In this document: piece by piece, positions 1 through 6,116 of the stretch | Layout of the letters: each line of letters starts with the position of its first letter | How positions within the stretch are numbered: the stretch's first letter is position 1 | Assembly (NCBI GenBank): GCA_937897625.1 | Contig: CALCNZ010000310.1 | Coordinates: forward strand, 1 to 6,143 | From: an uncultured Flavobacteriales bacterium | Lineage (GTDB): Bacteria > Bacteroidota > Bacteroidia > Flavobacteriales_D > Sanyastnellaceae | DNA: 6,143 nt | Reading direction: 5' to 3' | Made by a program: the position numbers and the translations under genes | Notes under the pieces: generated by a model | Database searches by the model: none | The model's input: the letters and a program-made list of their open reading frames with translations, nothing else | Told to the model about the DNA's origin: nothing

Positions 1-2231
1 CCAGGGTCTCCAACGGGATTAATACTAACGACACATTGGTCTGTGCTTGCACAATCGGGATGTCCAACGGGATAGCCCACCAAAGTGTATGTCGTTTGTT
101 GAGCCAGTGAACTCATGGTTGGTTGAGGAACGTTCGGGTTGTTTAGGTTTCCTGAAGGTGTCCATTCCCAGGTGTACTGAGGTCCGCCATTGGTGCAGTT
201 CACATCATAACTCCAAGGTTGGTAAGAACCACTCGCGCAAGAAACAGATCCATCTGACGTGAATGTAACCGTAATACATCCTGTTGGATTTGTCGCCGTC
301 CAAGATTGTCCGGTTGCATCGCCTGTGGTCCAGTTTCCAATCTGAGGATACGTAGCATCGGGCCCGTCGTAGACATTGAATGTCTCGAAGAATCCTTCCA
401 TTTGTCCTGCAATGAAATCAAAGGTCATGAAGGAAACCCCATCGTTCTGCACATCGGGACAAAACGTCCAAGTGAAGTTTTCGCTGTTGTTATAACAATA
501 GCTGAAGACACCTCCGTCTTGCGCGCAGCTAGGTGTAGGTATTCCTTGAAATCCGCCTTGAAGCGTCAAGTCGCCACAAGAATAAATTTGATCAGGACCT
601 GCAGTAATAGTAAGTGGTTGAGTAAAAGTAATCTGAATGGTCGAATCGAACGAACAGCCGAAGTCATTAACTACGTGATAAGTATAATCATAGGTTCCTG
701 GACCAGGAGGATCAATGGTCGCAATATCGGCATTGGTGTCTATCATTACGATATTCGGACCGGTCCAATACGAAGAGTCTGCATTCGCACCAATGGTAGG
801 AGTGAAGGTAGTCACGCCAGGGAACAAAGCTGGGTTGAAATTAATACCCCAAGAAAAGATATATCCGTTGTCAATCGCAAGGTTATCCGTAACAGAAAAA
901 GTCCAAGCTCCATTCAATGGACATCCAACCAGATTACAAAGGTTTCCTGCAGCGGCATATGTCCCAGAGGTCAAAGCGTTTCCGCTTGTTGGTGTTGAAA
1001 CGGGTGTAGTAAGTCCTGCAGTAGAAGATTGTCCCCATGTGCCATTGGTGGCTGTCGGTGACCAGAAATAGTCCCATCCAATTCCAGGATTGGTCGTTCC
1101 GTCATCCAAGGCTTGACCTAGGAATGTTCCACCACCGCCGTTTGTTCCCCAAGTAACTAAATCTACAGTGGTGCCGTTTGGACAAGAGATTGTAATTCCC
1201 AAATCACCCATGTAGCTGTGTTCCATATTCACGAAAACGCTGTACAAGTCGGCACACGTAGTAAGTGTAGCGCCCGGATCAAAGAAGTCGAAATTCAAGG
1301 AAGTCGAATAAGAGAATCCCGCTCCATCGGCCAAATAAGTAGCGCCGGATACCACTTGCGGTGGAAGGGCCGTCCATTGAGTGCTTTGAGCAGACCCTGA
1401 TAATGTGACTTGTTCCCCGAAACACGTAGTCTCTGTGATGTTGTTCAGTTCAGGAAAAGTAGGAATGGTGGAAACAAGAACTTGAAGGGGAATGGTGTTC
1501 AGACTTTGACAACCGTTGTTGTCTTCAACAGTAAGCGTTACAACATATTCGCCCGGGTCATTGAAAACGTGTGATGTACTTTGTCCAGATAAACTGTCAA
1601 TGGAGCCATCATCGAAATTCCAAAAATATTGAGCGAGCGTAAAACCTGGTTCAGCAAAAGATCCAATACCATTAAAACCAACGGTTGCACCCATGCAAAC
1701 AGAAACAGATTGCTCTGCGCCAACAGGCAATGGGTTAGCAATAACTGAATTTTGTGTTGGCGGAGCACAAGGAGTTGTGCATGAAATAGCAGCTTCAAAA
1801 CCGGGAGACGACACGTTTGCATTTCCATTGTCAGAAAAAACAACGGTTAAACATCCCGAAGGATTGTTAACGGTTCCCGTTACTTGAAGACCTTGAAGCG
1901 TGCTTCCGGTGTAACTTCCCAATTGCGGAGAACTGGTATTTGGACCATCGAAAATGGTCAAATAATCGCTGTTGTTTGCATTCGGAGAAGTTTGCAAAGC
2001 GAATGCAGAAAAGTCGAGCTGAATAACATCACCTGGAGTATCCGGGCAAAGAGTCATGGTATAGTTCGCGTCAGGGTAAGCGCTTCCACCTCCCGCATCG
2101 AACAAAGATCCCGAACAAGTAGAAATTGTTGTTGAACTCATGCAATAATTTCCGGGAACGCCGCAGTCTTGCTGTGCAGACACACCAAGAGTAAAAAGAA
2201 AAAAGACCGTTAAGGATAAGAATTTATTCAT
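1..2231 (-). CDS. Secreted multidomain adhesin-like protein (CUB, PKD, P-domain, CUB), 3' end missing
   Basis: This frame is open from an ATG at 2231-2229 to the window edge, giving 743 residues with no stop. Residues 1-19 form a Sec signal peptide (hydrophobic FLSLTVFFLFTLGVSA, likely cleaved before QQDCG). A CUB-like domain follows at about 38-151 (DYLTIFDGP motif, closing Cys151). Next are a PKD domain at about 163-255 (YFWNFDDGS at 202-210), a proprotein-convertase P-like domain at about 320-466 (MGDLGITISCPNG; GAWTFSVTDN), Ig-like sequence, and a second CUB at about 580-690 (FNVYDGPD). The visible part ends in another Ig-like segment. Such cysteine- and Asn/Thr/Gly-rich cell-surface mosaics are typical of Bacteroidota type IX secretion cargo. 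The C-terminal sorting domain that would confirm this lies outside the window. No catalytic domain is visible. It sits downstream of the sigma operon on the same strand but is separated from it by a terminator and has its own ECF-like promoter element. Its exact role is unknown; adhesion or matrix binding is inference. Confidence 0.88.
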   Translation of the reverse strand, partial: MNKFLSLTVFFLFTLGVSAQQDCGVPGNYCMSSTTISTCSGSLFDAGGGSAYPDANYTMTLCPDTPGDVIQLDFSAFALQTSPNANNSDYLTIFDGPNTSSPQLGSYTGSTLQGLQVTGTVNNPSGCLTVVFSDNGNANVSSPGFEAAISCTTPCAPPTQNSVIANPLPVGAEQSVSVCMGATVGFNGIGSFAEPGFTLAQYFWNFDDGSIDSLSGQSTSHVFNDPGEYVVTLTVEDNNGCQSLNTIPLQVLVSTIPTFPELNNITETTCFGEQVTLSGSAQSTQWTALPPQVVSGATYLADGAGFSYSTSLNFDFFDPGATLTTCADLYSVFVNMEHSYMGDLGITISCPNGTTVDLVTWGTNGGGGTFLGQALDDGTTNPGIGWDYFWSPTATNGTWGQSSTAGLTTPVSTPTSGNALTSGTYAAAGNLCNLVGCPLNGAWTFSVTDNLAIDNGYIFSWGINFNPALFPGVTTFTPTIGANADSSYWTGPNIVMIDTNADIATIDPPGPGTYDYTYHVVNDFGCSFDSTIQITFTQPLTITAGPDQIYSCGDLTLQGGFQGIPTPSCAQDGGVFSYCYNNSENFTWTFCPDVQNDGVSFMTFDFIAGQMEGFFETFNVYDGPDATYPQIGNWTTGDATGQSWTATNPTGCITVTFTSDGSVSCASGSYQPWSYDVNCTNGGPQYTWEWTPSGNLNNPNVPQPTMSSLAQQTTYTLVGYPVGHPDCASTDQCVVSINPVGDP

Positions 2232-2250
2232 TCTTTAGTTTGATTTAGTT

Positions 2251-2279
2251 TTAGACGCTTTCGTTCAACAAAAAGTTGC
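2251..2279 (-). promoter_or_regulatory. Candidate ECF-sigma promoter of the CUB/PKD secreted protein
   Basis: On the minus strand, GCAACTT (2279-2273, followed by three more T) is separated by 16 bp from GTCTAA (2256-2251). The ATG lies 19 bp further on, so the leader would be short. The layout resembles ECF -35 (AAC-containing) and -10 (GTC/CGTC-containing) elements such as the E. coli sigma-E type. The same pair with the same spacer precedes the secreted-protein gene at 5625. No good match to the Bacteroidota housekeeping box TAnnTTTG was found in this gap. Function is inferred from motif and position only. Confidence 0.5.
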
Positions 2280-2347
2280 ACGCTATTGTCACAAAATAAG
2301 GCTTTGCGAATTTAATGATTTTTATGTCAGAAATAGCAAGAATCAGT

Positions 2348-2377
2348 ATAAACAAAAGGGCCTTCGAAAAGGCCCTT
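2348..2377 (-). terminator. Rho-independent terminator of the sigma/PKD operon
   Basis: Read on the minus strand, a perfect 9-bp stem AAGGGCCTT / AAGGCCCTT closes a TTCG tetraloop (UUCG, an exceptionally stable loop) and is followed directly by TTTTGTTT. It begins 24 bp after the stop codon of the PKD membrane protein gene, which is transcribed in this direction. It should limit read-through from the sigma operon into the secreted-protein gene that starts at 2231. Confidence 0.9.
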
Positions 2378-2401
2378 AAGTTTAGGTATTTGAGGTTTTG
2401 G

Positions 2402-3655
2402 TTAAGGTACAATTGTGAGTGTTCCGCTGTAATAACGAGCGTCGTTTCCATCTTCTCCGTAGATCAATACGATCCATGGAAATTGTTGTCCAGCAATGGC
2501 ATGTTTTCCGCCCTTCATTTCGCCTTTCCAAACTTTCGTTTTGGAATTCGATTCGAAGATAATGTTCTCGCCGTCGTAAATGGAAAGTTTGAATTTGTTT
2601 CCGCCCTTTTTCAATGCTTCGGGCATGAATGAAATTTCGCCTTCAGTCATCTTTAAAACAGCACCTAAATTGAAGTCTGCATTGACTTGAACAATTTTCA
2701 CTTGCTCGTCTTTGCAACCGAATGAGTTGTGAACTTCAAGAATTACTGGTTGCTTTCCTTTCGAATCATAAATAACACTTGGAGAAACTTCAGAAGAAGT
2801 TTTGTTTTCGGAAAACTTCCAAACGAAACTATTCGCGTTCACGCTTGTGTTTACAAATTTCGCTGTTGGTTCTCCCAGTGGACTGTTCGTGTAAGACCAC
2901 TCGAAATCCGCTTCTGGCTTCGGATTAATTGTAATTAAATCGCGCATGGCAATGGTCGAAATCTGTCCGTCGTTCGGATCGGTTACAGACAAAGACACAT
3001 CGAAGGTTCCAGACTTTTTATAGATGTGAATCGGGTTCTCTTGATTCGAGAAACTTCCATCTCCAAAATTCCATAAATAGCTTCCGTTCTTAGAACTATT
3101 CTTCGCTGTAAAGTTTACCTCAGTGCCAGCACAAGCGGTGCGGACGCTAGGTTCAATATATAAACTTTTATTTTTGATTTCAGCAGCAACATTCGCATCC
3201 GCGGCATTCGATGATTCTGTGTTTGAAGGCTCTGGACTGACTGCTCCGTTTTGAGAATTCGTTTCATTTTCAGTTGAAACATTCGCAGATGATCCAGACA
3301 GAACATCATTGTTAAATTCAGTAATGATATTCGAAATACCATTTTTGTTTTCAAACGAAGATGTAGTGTTTTCTTCAGTCACTTCAGGCCTTGAAACGCT
3401 GTTGGCAACTTCGGGTGCGTTAGGGGTGGCTGAAGCCAATGGTTGACTTTCATCGGAAACGATGAAGTATGCGGAAACACCAACAACTGCTGTAACAACA
3501 GCAACACTTCCCCACAAGGTAAGACTGCTAAGTAAACGCTTACGAAAAAGTCGTCGGCTCACTTGCGTGAACTCAGACGAACTGTAAGGCAACTCATAAT
3601 TTTTATAAGCGTCTTGAATTCCTTGTTCAAATTTATCTAACGGGTTATTGCTCAT
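2402..3655 (-). CDS. PKD-domain membrane protein, putative anti-sigma factor
   Basis: A 417-residue protein. Residues 1-40 are a charged cytoplasmic tail ending in RRLFRKR. Residues about 41-66 form one hydrophobic membrane segment, and the basic residues before it predict N-inside topology. Residues 67-165 are a Ser/Asn/Glu/Thr-rich, probably disordered linker. Two PKD-like domains follow (about 166-245 with YLWNFGDG near 193-200; about 246-325 with FVWKF at 277-281). Residues 326-417 resemble the gliding-motility-associated C-terminal (CHU_C-like) domain: FKLSIYDGENIIFES, a Trp-Lys-Gly in place of WDG, and a closing YYSGTLTIVP. The usual FTPNGDGxND entry motif is replaced by FMPEALKKGGNKF. 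Its ATG lies inside the sigma-factor gene (11-bp overlap), suggesting translational coupling. A single-pass protein coupled to an ECF sigma gene is usually its anti-sigma factor. No FecR or classical zinc anti-sigma motif is seen, so that role is inferred from context and topology. A structural envelope protein is the alternative. Confidence 0.85.
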   Translation of the reverse strand: MSNNPLDKFEQGIQDAYKNYELPYSSSEFTQVSRRLFRKRLLSSLTLWGSVAVVTAVVGVSAYFIVSDESQPLASATPNAPEVANSVSRPEVTEENTTSSFENKNGISNIITEFNNDVLSGSSANVSTENETNSQNGAVSPEPSNTESSNAADANVAAEIKNKSLYIEPSVRTACAGTEVNFTAKNSSKNGSYLWNFGDGSFSNQENPIHIYKKSGTFDVSLSVTDPNDGQISTIAMRDLITINPKPEADFEWSYTNSPLGEPTAKFVNTSVNANSFVWKFSENKTSSEVSPSVIYDSKGKQPVILEVHNSFGCKDEQVKIVQVNADFNLGAVLKMTEGEISFMPEALKKGGNKFKLSIYDGENIIFESNSKTKVWKGEMKGGKHAIAGQQFPWIVLIYGEDGNDARYYSGTLTIVP

Positions 3656-4226
3656 TCGCCGCGTTCATTTTATTTTTTAATAATATCTTTTTCATGTTCT
3701 TCTTGGCCTTCGCGTAGTTACTTTTTGAAGTCCCTAAACTAATGCCCAGTTTCTCACTTATTTCTTGGTGAGAAAAATTTTCGAAGACATACAAGTTGAA
3801 AACTGTACGATAGACAGGTGTCAATTGTTGCATGGCTTCAACGATGTGGTGGGGTTGAAAGTCGTATATATCCGATTCTTGCTCGTCCTCATCTTCCGCA
3901 CTTTCTTCAATAAAGTGTTTCGAATTTTCGACATCAAGGTCTACATGGTACTTTTTCTTTCGGTATTGATCAATGGATAAATTCACCATAATTCGTCGAA
4001 TCCATCCCTCCAGAGATCCGTTTCCTTCAAATTTTTCCAAGCTGGAAAAAACTTTAATGAAACCATCCTGCACCATATCTTTCGCCTCATCGGTAGAGCT
4101 CGCATATCGCAAGCAGACCGCTTTCATCTTCCCAAAATACATCTTATATAAAGCATGTTGGCTTCGGCTGTCTCCTTTGAGGCAGCCGTCAATCAGTTCT
4201 TGTTGGGAGCGTTCTGTTGACACCAA
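3645..4226 (-). CDS. ECF-type RNA polymerase sigma factor
   Basis: A 193-residue sigma-70 family protein with regions 2 and 4 only, the usual ECF size and build. Region 2 spans about 25-92 (core-binding DEAKDMVQDGFIKVF at 46-60; promoter-melting and -10 part GWIRRIMVNLSIDQYRKKK at 74-92). An acidic linker rich in Glu/Asp lies at 107-119. Region 4 spans about 126-184 with a helix-turn-helix near 153-180 (HQEISEKLGISLGTSKSNY), which would read the -35 element. It would direct polymerase to a specific promoter set in response to an envelope signal. An in-frame TAA at 4238-4236 blocks any upstream extension, and no ATG occurs before Met29, which is inside region 2. The start is therefore TTG (4226) or, equally likely, GTG (4223). 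It is the first gene of the operon, and the PKD membrane protein begins within its last codons. The family assignment is firm; its targets are inferred. Confidence 0.93.
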   Translation of the reverse strand: MVSTERSQQELIDGCLKGDSRSQHALYKMYFGKMKAVCLRYASSTDEAKDMVQDGFIKVFSSLEKFEGNGSLEGWIRRIMVNLSIDQYRKKKYHVDLDVENSKHFIEESAEDEDEQESDIYDFQPHHIVEAMQQLTPVYRTVFNLYVFENFSHQEISEKLGISLGTSKSNYAKAKKNMKKILLKNKMNAANEQ

Positions 4227-4235
4227 TAATTTGTG

Positions 4236-4263
4236 TTAAGACGAAATTAATTTCAGGGGTTGC
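4236..4263 (-). promoter_or_regulatory. Weak ECF-like element upstream of the sigma-factor gene
   Basis: On the minus strand, GCAAC (4263-4259) is followed by GTCTTA (4242-4237). The spacer is 14 bp if the -35 block is taken as seven bases, against 16 bp at the two secreted-protein genes. The block reads GCAACCC rather than GCAACTT. It lies directly before the TTG/GTG start. If real it would allow autoregulation, which is common for ECF sigma genes. The shorter spacer makes this a weak call. Confidence 0.25.
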
Positions 4264-4278
4264 CTCGAAGGCTATTGT

Positions 4279-4286
4279 CAAATGTA
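4279..4286 (-). promoter_or_regulatory. Candidate housekeeping -7 box of the sigma operon (TACATTTG)
   Basis: TACATTTG on the minus strand is an exact match to the Bacteroidota -7 consensus TAnnTTTG. It lies about 50 bp before the sigma-factor start, leaving a leader of roughly 45 bases. No TTG is found at the expected 17-23 bp upstream; the nearest is 29 bp away. The promoter is therefore plausible but incomplete. Confidence 0.4.
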
Positions 4287-4302
4287 ATTCTTTCTTCCTT
4301 TA

Positions 4303-4336
4303 TTGAAGCTATTTCCAATTGTCTAGCCTAATTTTG
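4303..4336 (+). promoter_or_regulatory. Candidate mnmA promoter (TTG-N23-TAATTTTG), possibly leaderless
   Basis: TTG at 4303-4305 and TAATTTTG at 4329-4336 match the flavobacterial pattern TTG-N17-23-TAnnTTTG, at the long end of the spacing range. The -7 box ends only four bases before the mnmA ATG at 4341. Transcription would therefore start at or next to the start codon, giving a leaderless or nearly leaderless message. Confidence 0.45.
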
Positions 4337-4340
4337 CAAC

Positions 4341-5525
4341 ATGAAAAGGGTAGTGGTTGGCTTGTCGGGCGGAGTGGATTCTGCGGTTACTGCGCATTTG
4401 CTCATTGAGCAAGGGTACGAAGTAATTGGCGTATTCATGCGCAACTGGCACGACGAATCGGTTGTGATTAATAACGAATGCCCTTGGATTACCGATTCGA
4501 ACGATGCCATGCTTGTGGCAGAGCATCTCGGAATTCCTTTTCATGTTTTAGACTTAAGCGTAGAGTATCGCGAACGCATTGTGGAATACATGTTTCGCGA
4601 ATATGAACTGGGAAGAACCCCCAACCCCGATGTTCTCTGCAACCGGGAGATCAAATTCGATGTTTTCTTGAAGGCGGCGGAACAGCTGAAGGCAGATTTC
4701 GTGGCAACCGGACATTATGTTCGGAAATCCGAAACCGTTGAAAATGGTCAGACGCAGTATCATTTGCTTTCCGGTGTTGACGGCAACAAGGATCAAAGCT
4801 ATTTCCTTTGTCAGTTAAATCAAGCACAATTGAGCAAAGCACTTTTCCCTATTGGAGAGTTAACGAAGCCACAAGTGCGTGTCATAGCCGCGGAGCTTCA
4901 GCTTCCGAATGCAGATAAAAAAGACTCGCAGGGACTTTGTTTTATTGGTAAAGTGAAATTACCCGTTTTCCTTCAACAACAATTGGCTCCAAAAAAAGGA
5001 AGAGTGCTGCGCATCAAAGACGAGTTCCTTCCCCAATTAAATGAATTGGTGAATGAAACATCTTCAGATCCAGCCATTCTCTCACGACCACAAATTTTCA
5101 CCCCTGAAATGTGCGACGATGTGGGCGAACACAACGGTGCACATTATTATACGGTTGGTCAGCGAAGAGGTTTGGGCATAGGCGGACAAGCCATTCCGTT
5201 GTTTGTGGTGGCCATAGATGTAGAGAAGAACATTGTTTATTCGGCTCAGGGCGAAACGCATCCGGCCATGGCGCGAAGGGGCCTTGCCATTCGAAACGAA
5301 GAAGCGCATTGGATTCAAGAAAACTTAAAACCAACGGAAGGACAAGTTTTAGAAGTCGACTGTCGCATACGTTATCGACAGCCTTTATTCAAAGCAAGTG
5401 TTTCGGTTGGAAGTGACTTTACATATGTAATCTTCCACGAAACCCAATATGGAGTGGCCAAAGGACAGTTTGCCGCTTTCTATATCGGAGTGGAACTCAT
5501 AGGCAGTGGTGCCATTTTCGAATAG
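4341..5525 (+). CDS. mnmA: tRNA-specific 2-thiouridylase MnmA
   Basis: MnmA thiolates the wobble uridine U34 of tRNAs for Lys, Glu and Gln in the cytoplasm. It adenylates C2 and accepts sulfur from a relay that begins with a cysteine desulfurase. The 394-residue protein has the PP-loop ATP motif SGGVDS (9-14), FMRNW (32-36), the catalytic Cys100 in NPDVLCN, TGHY (123-126), DQSYFL (151-156), the second catalytic Cys200 in DSQGLCFIG, HNGAHYYTVGQRRGLGI (264-280) and the C-terminal beta-barrel ending GQFAAFYIG...GSGAI. All key residues are present and the gene looks intact. It is about 25 residues longer than the E. coli protein, owing to extra sequence at about 212-258, an insertion I recall as usual in flavobacterial homologues. 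The start is fixed by the short distance to the PP-loop. It is transcribed divergently from the sigma operon and shows no functional link to its neighbours. Confidence 0.98.
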   Translation: MKRVVVGLSGGVDSAVTAHLLIEQGYEVIGVFMRNWHDESVVINNECPWITDSNDAMLVAEHLGIPFHVLDLSVEYRERIVEYMFREYELGRTPNPDVLCNREIKFDVFLKAAEQLKADFVATGHYVRKSETVENGQTQYHLLSGVDGNKDQSYFLCQLNQAQLSKALFPIGELTKPQVRVIAAELQLPNADKKDSQGLCFIGKVKLPVFLQQQLAPKKGRVLRIKDEFLPQLNELVNETSSDPAILSRPQIFTPEMCDDVGEHNGAHYYTVGQRRGLGIGGQAIPLFVVAIDVEKNIVYSAQGETHPAMARRGLAIRNEEAHWIQENLKPTEGQVLEVDCRIRYRQPLFKASVSVGSDFTYVIFHETQYGVAKGQFAAFYIGVELIGSGAIFE

Positions 5526-5528
5526 TCT

Positions 5529-5565
5529 AGTTTTCCACAATTTCAACTTTGGGCAACTTTTTTTT
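5529..5565 (+). terminator. Possible weak terminator after mnmA
   Basis: An imperfect stem pairs 5529-5537 with 5550-5558 (one T/C mismatch, one G-U pair) around a 12-base loop and is followed by a run of T up to 5565. It starts four bases after the mnmA stop codon. The stem is AT-rich and weak. Its 3' arm and T-run are also the -35 half of the candidate promoter for the next gene, so the T-run may exist for that reason instead. Confidence 0.35.
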
Positions 5566-5581
5566 CGGTGTAGGAGTCTGA
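5553..5581 (+). promoter_or_regulatory. Candidate ECF-sigma promoter of the GDGWNG secreted protein
   Basis: GCAACTT (5553-5559, within a longer T-run), a 16-bp spacer, then GTCTGA (5576-5581). This is the same arrangement, with the same spacing, as the element before the secreted-protein gene that starts at 2231. Ten bases (GCAACTTTTT) are identical between the two. The ATG at 5625 is 43 bp downstream, which fits a leader of about 35 bases. An additional CAACTTT lies 10 bp upstream of the -35 copy (5544-5550). Confidence 0.5.
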
Positions 5582-5624
5582 TTTCTAACGATTCAATATA
5601 TATTCGTAACACTAACCTATAACT

Positions 5625-6116
5625 ATGAAACAAACTTTACGTTTATTTTTAATGGCATTTCTTTTTGCGACGGGCTTCGTTGCAAAGGCTCAAGTGGACA
5701 GCACTTGTACGCAAGTTTCGTACACAGTAACCCCTGGATTTTATCCAAATGAAATGAGCTACACGATAGTAAATACTATCACAGGCTCTGTTGTAGCAAC
5801 GGGAACAGGTTCAACACTCAGCGGTGTATGGTGCTTGCCAGTAGGATGCTACGGAGTGAATATGTTCGATTCATTCGGAGACGGATGGAATGGTGGTGCA
5901 TTGAACGTTTTTGTAATGGGTGAAAACTCTTATACGGGAACATTCACGACTGGAAACACGGGGACTTTCATGTTCGGAGTTGGCGTTGGTTCTACTTGCG
6001 GAAATCCTGCAGTAGAGGGGTGCATGGATCCAGCCGCTTCAAACTACAATCAAATAGCAAACGTGAATATCGGATGTCTTTACGGAGGTTGCATGGACCC
6101 TGCTGCTGTAAACTAC
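5625..6116 (+). CDS. Secreted GDGWNG-domain protein with GCMDPAA repeats, 3' end missing
   Basis: The genuine part is 164 residues from the ATG at 5625. Residues 1-22 are a Sec signal peptide (LFLMAFLFATGFVAKA, cleaved before QVDST). Residues about 27-121 form a beta-rich domain with the motif FDSFGDGWNGGALNV (81-95), a module common in secreted Bacteroidota proteins. From 132 on come tandem repeats starting GCMDPAA, 23 residues apart (Cys133 and Cys156), of the kind usually written GCMDPxAxNYNPxA...DGSCxY. The second repeat is cut after NY. The frame stays open beyond 6116, but the last nine codons (RSEERRVGK) are translated sequencing adapter and must be discarded. Such proteins usually carry a type IX sorting domain at the C-terminus, which is not in the window. 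Its function is not known; a cell-surface or extracellular role is likely. It lies 99 bp after mnmA and has its own ECF-like promoter element. Confidence 0.85.
6064..6116 (+). repeat. Second copy of the GCMDPAA coding repeat, truncated by the adapter
   Basis: The peptide GCMDPAAxNY occurs at residues 132-141 (nucleotides 6018-6047) and again at 155-164 (6087-6116). The repeat unit is 23 residues, 69 bp. The two nucleotide copies share long stretches such as TGCATGGA followed by CC-rich codons. The genomic sequence stops inside the second copy, consistent with assembly breaking in a tandem array. Confidence 0.7.

Noticed and set aside
306..998. Plus-strand 230-residue open frame (and others at 47-262, 715-1071, 1218-1400, 1693-2135)
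   Set aside because: They lie antisense to the continuous 743-residue minus-strand frame, which has a signal peptide and recognisable domains. Their translations show no domain or sensible composition.
1538..1843. Minus-strand 101-residue frame within the secreted-protein gene
   Set aside because: It is out of frame with the CUB/PKD protein and overlaps its CUB-PKD coding region. It has no motif or start signal of its own.
2295..2340. TAnnTTTG-like boxes (7 of 8 matches) between the terminator and the first secreted-protein gene
   Set aside because: Several one-mismatch boxes occur on the minus strand, but none has a properly spaced TTG. They cannot be told from background in AT-rich DNA.
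4970..5120. Extra residues in the middle of MnmA as a possible novel domain
   Set aside because: The extra stretch is short (roughly 25-45 residues), and I recall similar insertions in flavobacterial MnmA proteins, so it is treated as ordinary lineage variation.
4554..5334. Several minus-strand frames under mnmA and a plus-strand frame at 5111-5416
   Set aside because: mnmA is intact with all catalytic residues in its own frame. These are shadows without support.
5599..5606. TATATTCG as a housekeeping -7 box for the secreted protein at 5625
   Set aside because: It differs from TAnnTTTG at one position, has no TTG at the right distance, and lies in an AT-rich stretch where such matches are expected. 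The ECF-like pair upstream is a better candidate.
5310..5630. A CRISPR array, insertion sequence, tRNA or attachment site in or around the intergenic gaps
   Set aside because: No spaced direct repeats, terminal inverted repeats with a transposase, cloverleaf or integrase are visible anywhere in the window. The gaps are short and explained by promoters and terminators.
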